A DNA stretch of 64,000 bases from Hyphomicrobium_B sp001006785. Lineage in GTDB: Bacteria; Pseudomonadota; Alphaproteobacteria; Rhizobiales; Hyphomicrobiaceae. The position numbers and the translations under genes are program-made. Shown here in pieces: positions 45,141 through 53,865 of the stretch (position 1 is the first letter of the stretch; each line of letters starts with the position of its first letter). The notes under the pieces are model-generated. The model did no database searches. It was not told the DNA's origin and worked only from the letters and a program-made list of their open reading frames with translations. The stretch is taken from contig NZ_CDHO01000004.1 of the NCBI RefSeq assembly GCF_001006785.1, positions 83,015 to 147,014 of the forward strand, read 5' to 3'.

Positions 45141-45422
45141 TTAGCGAGCGCCGCGATCACGCTGCCATGCAAGGAACAGCGACGTCGTCAAAGCCGTCAG
45201 GATCATAGTCCCCAAGATCGCCGGCTGCCGCATGTAGGAATACCAGACGTCGAAACCGTTCACCCAGCCGCCCCGTCCGGTGAGCACGTTGTTCAAGACG
45301 AGAATGAGAAGCGCGACGCAAGACGTGAGCGCCGTCGCAACGCCGGCTTCCACCGCACGTTTCGTCAGGCGCGGGACCGAGATGGAATTGCGGCCAATTG
45401 CGAGTTGTGTCCGGTCCGACAT
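45141..45422 (-). CDS. Small two-helix membrane protein
   Basis: 93 residues from the ATG at 45422; upstream in-frame codons give no plausible N-terminus. Two hydrophobic helices, about 28-46 and 67-85, flank a polar loop (GRGGWVNGFDVWYSYM). Basic residues at both ends suggest both termini are cytoplasmic. No family recognised. Confidence 0.6.
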   Translation of the reverse strand: MSDRTQLAIGRNSISVPRLTKRAVEAGVATALTSCVALLILVLNNVLTGRGGWVNGFDVWYSYMRQPAILGTMILTALTTSLFLAWQRDRGAR

Positions 45423-45818
45423 TTTCCGCTCCGTCGTTGATGCAGCATAAGAGCAGGGCGAGCCGCGAAAGCATCGAACCCCGATTCTATTTCTGTTTAC
45501 CAGATTCGCCGCAGCAACGTGGCAAGGTCGAGGCAGCAAAATGGGCCTGTTATGCTGCCCGTGATGCTATCGCGTGCTGGGTATGATCGCCGGTTTGCTC
45601 ATTGCGTCGCGGTCTTCCGATAGTCTGATCTGAGTGACGCGACTTGTTACACGCCGACGGCTTGTTTTGCCGCCGATCTGGTCAGCAGCATTTGCATGCC
45701 TGTTTCGCCAGGTATCGGAGCTAATGCTTTGAAGGCGATCGACCTCTCGGCCAATCTCACCGGCGACCTCGATCCATTGCGCAAACATTTCGAACTCGAT
45801 CCTGAATAGGAGAAATTC
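45423..45818. other. Intergenic region, no gene seen
   Basis: 396 bases between two divergently read genes. I see no supported frame, tRNA or strong hairpin. The last bases contain AATAGGAG, the ribosome site of the glycine/histidine-rich protein. Confidence 0.35.
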
Positions 45819-46241
45819 ATGGCGCGCACGCATTTGATCTTGGGCGGGCTCACAGCAGCCCTCATGAGCTTGTCCGCACCCGCAATCGCGGCGCCGGGCG
45901 GCTTGGCGACGGCAACTCCCGCCACGCACAATCAGACAACGCTTGTTCGCGGCGGGTGGGGTCACGGCGGCGGCGGCTTCGGGCACGGCGGCGGTGGTTG
46001 GGGCCACGGCGGTGGCGGCTGGGGCCACGGCGGTGGTGGCTGGGGACATGGCGGAGGCGGTTGGGGTCACGGCGGCTGGCACGGAGGCTACGGGCACCGT
46101 CGCGGGTATCCCTACTTCGCGTATTGGGGCGGTTACCCCTATTTCAACGATTACTATTATGACGACTACGGATACGATTACGGCTACGACACCTGCTACT
46201 ACAGCCGCAGACTGCGTGCGCGCGTCTGTCCGGAATACTGA
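45819..46241 (+). CDS. Secreted Gly/His/Trp repeat protein
   Basis: 140 residues. A signal peptide (LGGLTAALMSLSAPAIA-APG) precedes five near-identical GHGGGG(W/F) heptads encoded by tandem 21-base units at about 45960-46075. The C-terminal part is Tyr/Asp-rich (YYYDDYGYDYGYD) with two Cys. The His spacing invites metal binding (Cu, Zn or Ni), as in other Gly/His-rich envelope proteins; that role is inference. Such tandem DNA units can change copy number by slippage without shifting the frame. Confidence 0.78.
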   Translation: MARTHLILGGLTAALMSLSAPAIAAPGGLATATPATHNQTTLVRGGWGHGGGGFGHGGGGWGHGGGGWGHGGGGWGHGGGGWGHGGWHGGYGHRRGYPYFAYWGGYPYFNDYYYDDYGYDYGYDTCYYSRRLRARVCPEY

Positions 46242-46335
46242 GCAGGCCGACACAGACCGACGTCGTAATCGGGACTCATATGCAAGCCTGGCCCTCCGCA
46301 CACATTGCGGAGCGGCCGACTTCAGCAGTTAGGCG

Positions 46336-46623
46336 ATGGTGACAACCGTGAGACGCTTCGGCTTTTGCACAATGGCGGCGGCGCTAGGCTTCTGTTCAGG
46401 CGCCGCGCAGGCCCAGACGCTTTTCGATGTCGAGCATGCGCGCGGTAACTATCGCGCCGGTCTCGTCAGCGAATACGATGCTGACCTAGTCCGCACGTGG
46501 GGCGCGCCGAGCGGCAATTATCCCGGTGCACGATACCTCGACGCGCGCCAGCGCGATACGCGAGCCGTGAGGACGCAGCGCGCTCGCGCCAAACGAACCA
46601 CACGCAATAGCACCGGCAATTAA
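46336..46623 (+). CDS. Small secreted protein, related to the one at 53866
   Basis: 95 residues with a signal peptide ending GAAQA-QTL. The mature start DVEHARGNYRAGLVSEYDAD lines up with EVEGARAKERAGYYLNSQDR of the protein at 53866-54144, and both continue with a short R-x-(W/Y)-G-x-x-x-x-(N/D)-Y. The C-terminus is Arg-rich and basic. Its TAA shares bases with the stop of the converging DUF72 gene. Confidence 0.65.
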   Translation: MVTTVRRFGFCTMAAALGFCSGAAQAQTLFDVEHARGNYRAGLVSEYDADLVRTWGAPSGNYPGARYLDARQRDTRAVRTQRARAKRTTRNSTGN

Positions 46624-47489
46624 GCCCGCGGCTTGCGCGTCAGACGCTCCATGAACGCCATCGCGGCGTGCGGCGCGCGAATCTTTCCTTCGTGAATGAA
46701 GAACACAAAGACATCGCGCGCTTTCTGCTTCGGCTTCGCATCCGGCTCGGCGACGTGCAGGTCATCCGGCACGCCGCCCTGAGCCCAAACCTTCGCCCGC
46801 CCAACCCATTCGTTGAGCGCCTTCGGTGTGTACGCCGTCGGAATGTCGTCCTTACCGGTTTGCAGCCGCGCGTAAACGAAATCGCCGGTTACATCCGCGA
46901 TGGCCGGATACTTCGCGTGATCTGCAAATACGATCGCGACCGATTTCTTCCGAGCAAGATCGACGAAAGCCGGCGTCGAGAAGGAATCGTGCCGGACCTC
47001 GACCGCATGCTGCAGTTTGCGTCCGTTGAACTTTTCCGGAAGCAGATCGAGAAATGCTCCGAAGTCGGCTTCGTCGAATTTTTTCGTCGGCGCGAACTGC
47101 CAGAGCAGGGGACCGAGCTTGGAGCCGAGTTCGGTGACACCCGACTCCAGAAATCGCGCGATCGACTCACCAGCGCCGCCAAGCTCGCGCCGGTTGGTGG
47201 CGTAGCGCGGACCCTTCAGCGTGAAGACGAAGTCTTCCGGCGTTTCCGCGGCCCACCGAGCGAACGTCTGCGGCTTCTGCGTGCTGTAGTAGGTGCCGTT
47301 GATTTCGATCACGGGCAGCTGGCGGCTCGCGTAGCCGAGTTCCTTGGCCTGCGCGAGATCGTCGGGATAGAAGACGCCGCGCCACGGTTCGAACGTCCAG
47401 CCGCCGATACCGGCGCGAATTTTGCCGCTTTTCGCGCTTTTGCCACTTTTTTCTGGCGCATGCGATGGATCGTTGTGTCGGCGGGGCAT
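46620..47489 (-). CDS. DUF72 family protein
   Basis: 289 residues from the ATG at 47489. The open frame continues 331 codons upstream, but that part lies antisense to the TonB-like gene and is Arg/Leu-rich noise. The DUF72 TIM-barrel pattern is clear: AGIGGWTFEPWRGVFYPDDL, EINGTYYS, FVFTLKGPRYATN, LGPLLWQFAP, and HAVEVRHDSF. The biochemical role of DUF72 is unknown. Stop codons of this gene and of the upstream secreted protein overlap in TTAA. Confidence 0.9.
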   Translation of the reverse strand: MPRRHNDPSHAPEKSGKSAKSGKIRAGIGGWTFEPWRGVFYPDDLAQAKELGYASRQLPVIEINGTYYSTQKPQTFARWAAETPEDFVFTLKGPRYATNRRELGGAGESIARFLESGVTELGSKLGPLLWQFAPTKKFDEADFGAFLDLLPEKFNGRKLQHAVEVRHDSFSTPAFVDLARKKSVAIVFADHAKYPAIADVTGDFVYARLQTGKDDIPTAYTPKALNEWVGRAKVWAQGGVPDDLHVAEPDAKPKQKARDVFVFFIHEGKIRAPHAAMAFMERLTRKPRA

Positions 47490-47726
47490 CGACGGCTCCC
47501 ATTCGCGGTTGTGTCCGTTTGCGGAAAACTGCCTGTCGCCGCCCGTCAAAACGCATTTGGAACGAGCGAATCGCTGCATACCCGCGACCTCACGGCGCAG
47601 CGAGAGCTGATAACCACAGCAATGTCGCGGCGATTTCCGCCGCTTATGTAACACGTCTGGCTCGCATGCTGGCAACGGGGTAATCTTTGAACTGGGCCGA
47701 TCCAACGGGGATGGGCGCGGAGGGGA

Positions 47727-48704
47727 ATGGATCAGACTGCTGATCTGACAACCGCCGGATTCGCGCGGTGGGGTGGAAGCAACAAACGCGAGCGCAATTT
47801 CTGGATTGCGCTGGCGTGTGCGGCTGTGCTCCACGCGTCGCTTTTTATCGGCGCCGTCAACAGCAAGACGAAGCGTCTCGGAGACGAGAACGGCGCCGAC
47901 AATGCGATCAGCGTTTCGCTCGTAACGGAAGCCGATCTCGAGAGCAGAGCCACGGTTGCCGAGGAACCGCAGCCGCCTCCTGGTCCGCCGCCGCAACCCG
48001 CGCAACAGCCGCAGCCTCAGCAGCCGCCTCCGCAGCCCGAAGCGAAGCAGGAACCTCAGCCGCCTGAGCCTGAACCGCCAAAGCCGGAGCAGCAGGAAAC
48101 GAAGGCGGAGCCCGCACCGCAGCCGGAGGACGTCAAGCCCGCCGAGAAGCCCGAGCTGAAAGCGTCCAAACAGGAAGACCCGGATCCGATCGACGATGCG
48201 TCCGATCTCTTGTCGTTGCAGAATGAAAATCCTGCCAACGTGAAGAGCGCCGAAAAGCCGAAGCCGAAACCCAAGGCCGAGACCGAGACGCCGAAGCCCG
48301 CGCCCAAGCCTGCGCCGAAAAAACTGCAAAAGAAGGTGGCGTCGCTCGACTTGTCGACGCCGAAAAATTTGATGCAGCCGTCGTTCGGCGGTGGCCGCTC
48401 CGCGGGATTGCAGCGCCCGCCCGGGATCACGCGCTCCGGATTGAACGATGCCTTCGCGCGCGGTGTGATCCGCGCATTGCAACAGACGATGCCGCAGCTC
48501 GTCGACGTCAACGGCCGCGTCACCATCCGAATTCTTCTGTCGGAAACCGGCAACGTCGTCGAAGTGAGATTGCTATCGGGCGCGAAGAATTCGACCCTCA
48601 ATCAGGACGTCGTGTTCGCAGCTCAGCAGACGAGCTACCCGATACCGCCGACCGGCTCCAATCTCGCCGATCGCACGTTCATGGTGACGTACATCTACGA
48701 TTGA
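47727..48704 (+). CDS. TonB-like energy-transducing protein
   Basis: 325 residues. One N-terminal membrane helix (NFWIALACAAVLHASLFIGA) is followed by a long Pro/Glu/Lys/Gln-rich periplasmic spacer (about 80-215) and a C-terminal domain with VNGRVTIRILLSETGNVVEVRLLSGAKNS and FVAAQQTSYPIPP-like ending. This is the architecture of TonB, which couples the proton gradient via ExbB/ExbD to outer-membrane transport. exbB and exbD are not adjacent. The short C-terminal domain may instead belong to a TolA-like protein. Confidence 0.82.
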   Translation: MDQTADLTTAGFARWGGSNKRERNFWIALACAAVLHASLFIGAVNSKTKRLGDENGADNAISVSLVTEADLESRATVAEEPQPPPGPPPQPAQQPQPQQPPPQPEAKQEPQPPEPEPPKPEQQETKAEPAPQPEDVKPAEKPELKASKQEDPDPIDDASDLLSLQNENPANVKSAEKPKPKPKAETETPKPAPKPAPKKLQKKVASLDLSTPKNLMQPSFGGGRSAGLQRPPGITRSGLNDAFARGVIRALQQTMPQLVDVNGRVTIRILLSETGNVVEVRLLSGAKNSTLNQDVVFAAQQTSYPIPPTGSNLADRTFMVTYIYD

Positions 48705-48769
48705 GAACGAGAACGGACGAACCGCACGCGATGCACCTCGTCCGTTGCTAGTCATCGCTCAAAGCGAGA

Positions 48770-48904
48770 CTAGCGCTGACCGCCCGCCGTCTGCGAGGTG
48801 GTTGAAGAAGCGCCAAGCTTCATCGGCGTATATTCCGGCGTTTCGCGACGGCACGCGCCGAGCGCCAGAGCTGCGAGACAAATTCCAAGAACCGCGATTT
48901 TCAT
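48770..48904 (-). CDS. 44-residue putative lipoprotein
   Basis: ATG at 48904 preceded by GGGAGGCAGCAATC, TAG at 48770-48772. The peptide begins MKIAVLGICLAALALGAC: a basic N-terminus, hydrophobic core and the lipobox L-G-A-C with Cys18 as the acylated residue. The mature 27 residues are polar (RRETPEYTPMKLG, then Ser/Thr/Gln/Gly). It is too small for an enzyme and resembles other tiny proteobacterial lipoproteins of unknown role. It lies convergent to the TonB-like gene. Confidence 0.68.
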   Translation of the reverse strand: MKIAVLGICLAALALGACRRETPEYTPMKLGASSTTSQTAGGQR

Positions 48905-49116
48905 GATTGCTGCCTCCCGTTGGGGTTTTCGACTGCCTGCCTGCATTTCGAAGCATCAACGTCGCGCAATTCCAGCCCGTTCCGCTGTGCGCGATTGCTT
49001 TTGAAAGGATGTCACCGCAAATCCACACTCCGATGATCCAGGCTGTTCGCGGAAAGCCTGCTCGCGTTGTTCTGCTCTGCCGTTTAATATCGGGGCGATC
49101 GCGAAGGAGGCGCACG

Positions 49117-49404
49117 ATGACATTTTGGTTCGCGGCCCGCCGAGCCGTTGCTTTGTCGGCCATCCTCGCACCGATGAGCGGCGTGCCCGCGCAGGCCGAA
49201 GCCGCAACGGATGAGCCCGCCGGTTCCATCGAACAGCTTTTGAAATCCGGATGGGAAGTTGCGGGATACGCGAGCAACGCTGACAATCGCTCGACCTTCA
49301 TTCTCCTCAAAAATTCCTCGCAGCCCTATCTCGTGCAGTGCCTCGCAGGATATGACGTAACGCGCACGCCGCGCGTTTTTCAAAACTGTTATAAGCTGCG
49401 CTGA
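49117..49404 (+). CDS. Small secreted protein of unknown function
   Basis: 95 residues from the ATG at 49117, which has AAGGAGG 6 bases upstream; the longer frame from 48907 lacks such a site. The signal peptide ends VPAQA-EAA. The mature part is a single small domain with VAGYASNADNRSTFILLKN and two Cys (VQCLAG and QNCYKL) near the end. No named family recognised. The MFS gene begins 26 bases later and may be cotranscribed. Confidence 0.72.
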   Translation: MTFWFAARRAVALSAILAPMSGVPAQAEAATDEPAGSIEQLLKSGWEVAGYASNADNRSTFILLKNSSQPYLVQCLAGYDVTRTPRVFQNCYKLR

Positions 49405-49430
49405 GCGCCGCGCGCGACAAAGGGGGAAGA

Positions 49431-50750
49431 ATGCATCGCGCCGAGCGCTTGAGCCGGGGAGCATGGGCAATTGTTGCTCTGCTGTGGCTCGTCGCGACCC
49501 TGAATTATCTCGATCGCCAACTCGTTGTGACCATGCCCGGCCCGATCAAGGCCGACCTCGGCATCGGCAACGAGCGCTTCGGACTTCTCTCCTCGGTCTT
49601 TCTTTGGATCTACGGCATCTGCTCGCCGATCGCGGGCTATGTGGCGGATCGCTTCGGCAAGCGCCCTGTCATCATCGCGAGCTTGCTTGTCTGGTCGGCG
49701 GCAACCTTCGTCACCGGCATCGTGACGTCGTTCGAAGGCATGCTCGCGGCGCGCGCCATGCTGGGCGTCAGCGAAGCCTTCTACATGCCGGCCGCCGTCG
49801 CGCTGATCGTCGAATATCATCGCGGGCCGACGCGTAGCCGGGCAACGGGCCTTCACTTGAGTGGCGTCTACGCAGGCTCGGTTCTCGGCGGCCTCGGCGG
49901 AGCCTTCGCCGAAATGTACGGCTGGCGAACCGGCTTCCTCGTGATGGGCGCGATCGGAGTCGCGTATGCGCTGGTACTGATGATATTTTTCCCGCGCCCG
50001 ACCGATCGCGTATCCGATGAGCAGGCACGGGAAGCCACCGCCGCCTTCGAAGCATTGCCATCGACGCCGCTCGCCGGTGCCTTCAAATCTCTGCTGACGA
50101 CGCGCGGCTTCCTCTTTCTCCTCGCGATGAATCTCTTGAACGGCGCCGCATACTGGCCGGTCCGAAACTGGCTTCCGGAGTTCTTCCGTTCCGAGCTTGG
50201 CGTCGATCAAGCCTGGTCTGGCATCTACGGACCGATGACGTTCAACGGCGCGGCGTTTATCGGAATGCTGATCGCGAGCAACATTTCCGATTGGTGGTCG
50301 GGCTGGAACGAACGCGCCCGCGCACTCGTCCCAGCGATTGGATTCATGATCGCCGCACCGTGCCTGTTCGCGGTGGGCGCTGTCGACTACATTCCGATCA
50401 TTCTTGCGTGCGTGCTGGTCGCTGGCATGTCTCAGGGATTTCTCGATGCGAACCTGATGCCCGCCGCATGCACCGTGACCGATTTCCGCCATCGCGCCAC
50501 CGCCTACGGACTGCTGAACTTCGTCGGCACGACGGCGGGCGGCGTGATGACGTATGTCGGCGGCATGTTGAAAGAGCAGAACGTGCCGTTCGGCACGACG
50601 TTCCAGGTCGCGAGCCTGCTGATCTTCGTCGCGGGGCTTTGCCTGTTCGCCGTCAAACCCGCGCGTGTGGGATTGTCAGATCCTCGTGCCGCGGGACCTC
50701 TTCCATCTTCACGCAACGAAGTGAGCGAGCGCGAGCCCGCGTCGCGTTAG
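49431..50750 (+). CDS. MFS transporter, probably anion:cation symporter type
   Basis: 439 residues, twelve predicted helices. Helix 1 and the following loop read LNYLDRQLVVTMPGPIKADLGI, and loop 2-3 is GYVADRFGKRPVI. The ARAMLGVSEAFYMPAAVALI stretch in helix 4-5 is typical of the ACS family, which carries organic anions such as hexuronates or phthalate. The substrate is unassigned. The stop codon overlaps that of the converging beta-lactamase-family gene in the word TTAG. Confidence 0.88.
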   Translation: MHRAERLSRGAWAIVALLWLVATLNYLDRQLVVTMPGPIKADLGIGNERFGLLSSVFLWIYGICSPIAGYVADRFGKRPVIIASLLVWSAATFVTGIVTSFEGMLAARAMLGVSEAFYMPAAVALIVEYHRGPTRSRATGLHLSGVYAGSVLGGLGGAFAEMYGWRTGFLVMGAIGVAYALVLMIFFPRPTDRVSDEQAREATAAFEALPSTPLAGAFKSLLTTRGFLFLLAMNLLNGAAYWPVRNWLPEFFRSELGVDQAWSGIYGPMTFNGAAFIGMLIASNISDWWSGWNERARALVPAIGFMIAAPCLFAVGAVDYIPIILACVLVAGMSQGFLDANLMPAACTVTDFRHRATAYGLLNFVGTTAGGVMTYVGGMLKEQNVPFGTTFQVASLLIFVAGLCLFAVKPARVGLSDPRAAGPLPSSRNEVSEREPASR

Positions 50751-51928
50751 GGCGCGGGCTTGGCTTTCACATACTGCGTGTAAAGCGCCTTCGAGACCGC
50801 GACTAGGGCGGCATCGGCTTTCTCGCCTGGGAAATTCGTGACCGCGACGATCCCGGCATCGTGCTCGACATCGACAACGATCATCGCGAGGTTCATCGAG
50901 TTCGATCCCGTGTGAACCAGCACCGGCTTATCGGTCCAATCGAAATGAGATAGTCCCCATCCGCATGCATAGCTTCCGCTTTTCGGCGTGCCCGGTTTGG
51001 GATGCGGAATTTCAGTTTTGATGTGCGCTTGATGCAGCCGCTTCAGGGTTTCCGGTTTCACCAGCGCCGGTCCGCGTTTGCCTTCTCCGGCATTCCATCC
51101 GGCCCAGGTCGCGAAATCGGCGACGTTCATATGTGCTATACCCGCAGGTCCGACGACTGCCGGTCCGTCGGCCGAAAGACCCCACGGCCGCGGAGTGACT
51201 TTGCCGTCCGCATCGACGCTATGACCGACCGCAGCGTCGTATTTTCCGAACGTCGCCTGCGGTCCAAGTCCCGCCGACTTGAGGCCGAGCGGTTCGAAGA
51301 TTCGCGTCGTGATCAGAACTTCCCACGGCTTGCCCCAAGCTTGTTCGATCATTGCGCCCGCGATCGCGTATCCGAGGTTCGAATATTGAAATGCCGACCC
51401 CGAGGGCACGCTCAGATCGTGAGCCGCGTTCCATTCGGAGATCATGTGCAGCCGATACGCCGTCAACGTATAATCGAACGCATCCGAGCTGAAATAGAGC
51501 TTCATGATATCTTCGGTATCGCTCGGGATCCCGCTCGTATGAGAGAGAAGCTGCTCCAGCGTGATCGCGGCGAATTTCGGCTTGAGATCAGGCAGCACCG
51601 GTCCGAGCACTTCGCCGATTGTCGAATCCCATCGGAGCTTTCCCTCGTCGATCAGCATTCCTGCGAGCGTCGCGGTCATCGCCTTGCCGTCCGAGCCGAG
51701 ATGAAAACGATCCTCTTGCGTGACGGGAATGTCCATGCCGAGAACACGCACTCCAACCGCGCCCTGCGCGACGATCTTGCCATCCTTGACGATCGCCGCT
51801 CCGAGCGCTGGAAGCTGATATTGCGCGCGGATCGGTTCGAGCAGGTCGGATAGCGTGCCGTCCGCCCGCGCAGCGTTCGAGAACGCAACTAATCCCGCCA
51901 GCGCAACAACCTTCGCAACGTGGACCAT
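50747..51928 (-). CDS. Serine beta-lactamase-family (class C-like) hydrolase, secreted
   Basis: 393 residues from the ATG at 51928, the start of a signal peptide (LAGLVAFSNAARA-DGT); the longer open frame upstream is not supported. The catalytic S-x-x-K is Ser79-Asp-Gly-Lys82, the Y-x-N motif is Tyr182-Ser-Asn184, and VLVHTGSNS replaces the K-T-G box with H-T-G. This is the pattern of beta-lactamase-related esterases and D-aminopeptidases. Antibiotic hydrolysis cannot be inferred. Confidence 0.88.
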   Translation of the reverse strand: MVHVAKVVALAGLVAFSNAARADGTLSDLLEPIRAQYQLPALGAAIVKDGKIVAQGAVGVRVLGMDIPVTQEDRFHLGSDGKAMTATLAGMLIDEGKLRWDSTIGEVLGPVLPDLKPKFAAITLEQLLSHTSGIPSDTEDIMKLYFSSDAFDYTLTAYRLHMISEWNAAHDLSVPSGSAFQYSNLGYAIAGAMIEQAWGKPWEVLITTRIFEPLGLKSAGLGPQATFGKYDAAVGHSVDADGKVTPRPWGLSADGPAVVGPAGIAHMNVADFATWAGWNAGEGKRGPALVKPETLKRLHQAHIKTEIPHPKPGTPKSGSYACGWGLSHFDWTDKPVLVHTGSNSMNLAMIVVDVEHDAGIVAVTNFPGEKADAALVAVSKALYTQYVKAKPAP

Positions 51929-52062
51929 GAAACGCTCCAGGATGATCGCACCGGAAGAAGGGTGCATGCTGAGGACACTCCGTTTCGATAGCGAGGGCGG
52001 ATGACGGATATGCTTCCTCGCCCTCGACAACATGCGTAAAAATTTAAGAAATAAAGCAGCCC

Positions 52063-52350
52063 TCAAGCCTTCGGCTGCAGCGGCGCTGGCGGATGGCTCG
52101 GCTCCCGATGAAAGTATTTGAGCGTCAGATACGCGCCGATCCAGGAGCCGACGATCGCAAACCCGACGTAGATCCAGTTGTTCGTGTAGCTGATGACCGC
52201 GAACGATGAGAGCATGTACCAGACGCTGCTCCAGTTCGCGGCCGCAAGCGCGCGTCGGGAGACGACGGACGACGTGAACATCACATAAGCGGCGTCCGTC
52301 GCAGCCGTCGCGACCAGGACGCCCGCGCCAATCCAATAATCGACCGTCAT
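52063..52350 (-). CDS. Small membrane protein of unknown function
   Basis: 95 residues with three hydrophobic stretches: about 5-27, 42-55 and 60-78. The sequence is rich in aromatic residues (WSSVWYMLSSFAVISY) and ends in a Pro/His-rich tail. No signature recognised. It lies between the beta-lactamase-family gene and the SDR gene, all on the minus strand. Confidence 0.7.
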   Translation of the reverse strand: MTVDYWIGAGVLVATAATDAAYVMFTSSVVSRRALAAANWSSVWYMLSSFAVISYTNNWIYVGFAIVGSWIGAYLTLKYFHREPSHPPAPLQPKA

Positions 52351-52401
52351 GGAAAACTCCTCTGTTGGATCATCGAAAATCGCCGCTGCACCGAGCGCTC
52401 G

Positions 52402-53247
52402 TCACCACCGCACTTTTTGGAGCGCAAAGAACCTGCCGAAAATTTTGCGCACAGTGCGCGACGGAAGCTTCCCGCGCGCGAGATGCATGAACTTCGCGGT
52501 CGGACCGACGGCCGTTCGGAAGCGCGGGCGTGGCGCATCGAGAGCATTCGCGATTGCTTTGGCAACTTCGATCGGATCGCGCGCCGACTTCGCGACGTAA
52601 GTATCGACGGTCACCTCGAGGTGACGCAACAGCGGCCGGTAGGCGCTCGTCTCGGGCAGCACGCGCGGTGAGCTTTCCCAGATGTTGGTCCGATACGCGC
52701 CGGGCTCGATGAGAATGATGTCGATGCCGAAGGGCGCGAGTTCGTAGGCGACGGCCTCGGCCCAGCCCTCGATCGCCCATTTCGAGGCGCAGTAAGGCGA
52801 GTTCGCAGGCTGCCCGGCGAACGCCGATTCACTCGACACGATCAGGATACGCCCGCGCCGACGCGCTCTGAAGCCTGGCAGGAGCTTCTGCGTAAGCGCC
52901 AGAACGCCGAAATAGTTCACCTCCATGACACGCCGGATATTCGCCTCGCTCAAGTCCTCAAACGCGCCGCCGACGGCAACGCCGGCATTATGCACGACCG
53001 CATCGAGAGGCCGTCCCTCCGCATCGAGGCGCGCAATCGCCGCATCGATCGATTTCGGATCGGTGACATCGAGTTGCTCGACGCTGACGAGGCCTTGAAC
53101 GTTGGCCGCCGCAACGGCGCGATCGAGTCCCGCACGCTTGCCGAGGTCACGCATCGTGGCGATGACGTTCCAGCCGCGTTCCGCCAGCTCGACGGTCGTG
53201 ACGAGGCCGAAGCCCGTTGAAGTTCCGGTAATGAGAACGGTTGGCAT
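52402..53247 (-). CDS. Short-chain dehydrogenase/reductase
   Basis: 281 residues. The cofactor loop is TGTSTGFG, the strand motif is HNAGVAVGG, and the catalytic YCASK follows a Ser in ILIVSSESA. It belongs to the classical SDR group and uses NAD(P)H on an unknown carbonyl or alcohol. The fold is full length, with a C-terminal extension of about 40 residues. It is the last ordinary gene before the repeat-rich accessory stretch. Confidence 0.9.
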   Translation of the reverse strand: MPTVLITGTSTGFGLVTTVELAERGWNVIATMRDLGKRAGLDRAVAAANVQGLVSVEQLDVTDPKSIDAAIARLDAEGRPLDAVVHNAGVAVGGAFEDLSEANIRRVMEVNYFGVLALTQKLLPGFRARRRGRILIVSSESAFAGQPANSPYCASKWAIEGWAEAVAYELAPFGIDIILIEPGAYRTNIWESSPRVLPETSAYRPLLRHLEVTVDTYVAKSARDPIEVAKAIANALDAPRPRFRTAVGPTAKFMHLARGKLPSRTVRKIFGRFFALQKVRW

Positions 53248-53285
53248 TTGACGAGCACGCTCCGTATCGAAGTTTTTTCAATATT

Positions 53286-53374
53286 GCACCTTGCGGCCGG
53301 CTCCGCGAAGCGGAGTCGCACGGTGCCCGAAGAAACTTACCTTGCGGCCGGCTCCGCGAAGCGGAGTCGCAAGG
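53286..53374 (+). repeat. Two tandem copies of the CGGCCGGCTCC palindromic element (A, B)
   Basis: Copy A (53286-53326) and copy B (53340-53374) share GCGGCCGGCTCCGCGAAGC and the closing GGAGTCGC. The inner stem is GCTCCGC/GCGGAGT(C) with a short loop. The outer arms differ: GCACC/GGTGC in A, CCTTGC/GCAAGG in B, each self-complementary. B is followed by GCGCAATTCAAAG, the downstream motif shared with other copies. Both precede the plus-strand gene at 53457. Confidence 0.85.
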
Positions 53375-53456
53375 CGCAATTCAAAGCCCCACCTTGTGCG
53401 CTCGCCGCCGCCGTATTAGCAACGCCAGGAAATCCTGATGCACGGAGTCGGAACCT

Positions 53457-53744
53457 ATGTCTGAATCGACCAACACCGAAAAAGCCCTCGCGGACTTGAA
53501 GCGCGAAGTCGCCGAACTCTCCGGCCTGTCGCTCGCAACTGGCGTCATTCTCACCCAACTTCTGCAGAAGATTGCGAGCCGCGAGATGAACCCGCAAGGC
53601 GCCGCCGGTCAGATCGTCAACAACGCGCGCGCTGCGATCGAAGGCTTCACGGCTTCCCAGAATTCCGATCCCGTCATGAAAGCCCGCGCGCTCGAAGCCG
53701 TGCAGCAGTACGAGGATCAGATCCGCTCGGTCCTGCGCGAGTAG
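53457..53744 (+). CDS. Small helical cytoplasmic protein of unknown function
   Basis: 95 residues, no signal peptide. The sequence is mostly alpha-helical with KALADLKREVAELSGLSLATGVILTQLL at the N-terminal half and QYEDQIRSVLRE at the end. No motif recognised. It starts 83 bases downstream of repeat copy B, which points toward it. Confidence 0.68.
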   Translation: MSESTNTEKALADLKREVAELSGLSLATGVILTQLLQKIASREMNPQGAAGQIVNNARAAIEGFTASQNSDPVMKARALEAVQQYEDQIRSVLRE

Positions 53745-53865
53745 CGTTAACCATCCAATACCTGCGGCATGAATGGCGGGAACGGTTGGGGTGTGGGCCG
53801 ACGTTTACACCCCATATAGATTATCCTCGCTAAGCTGCCTCGATGATGCGCGAACAGGAGTTGCC

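Noticed and set aside
46620..48482. A 620-residue protein extending the DUF72 gene upstream
   Set aside because: The extra part lies antisense to the TonB-like gene and is Arg/Leu-rich, the expected shadow of a Pro/Lys/Glu-rich coding strand. The DUF72 start at 47489 fits the family.
48712..48775. A bidirectional terminator after the TonB-like gene
   Set aside because: AACGGACGA/TCGTCCGTT and GCTAGTC/GACTAGC form stems, but neither is followed by a T-run and the loops are loose. It was left out of the feature list.
50747..52336. A longer beta-lactamase-family protein starting near 52336
   Set aside because: The upstream part overlaps the small membrane protein gene on the same strand in another frame, and the signal peptide begins at 51928.
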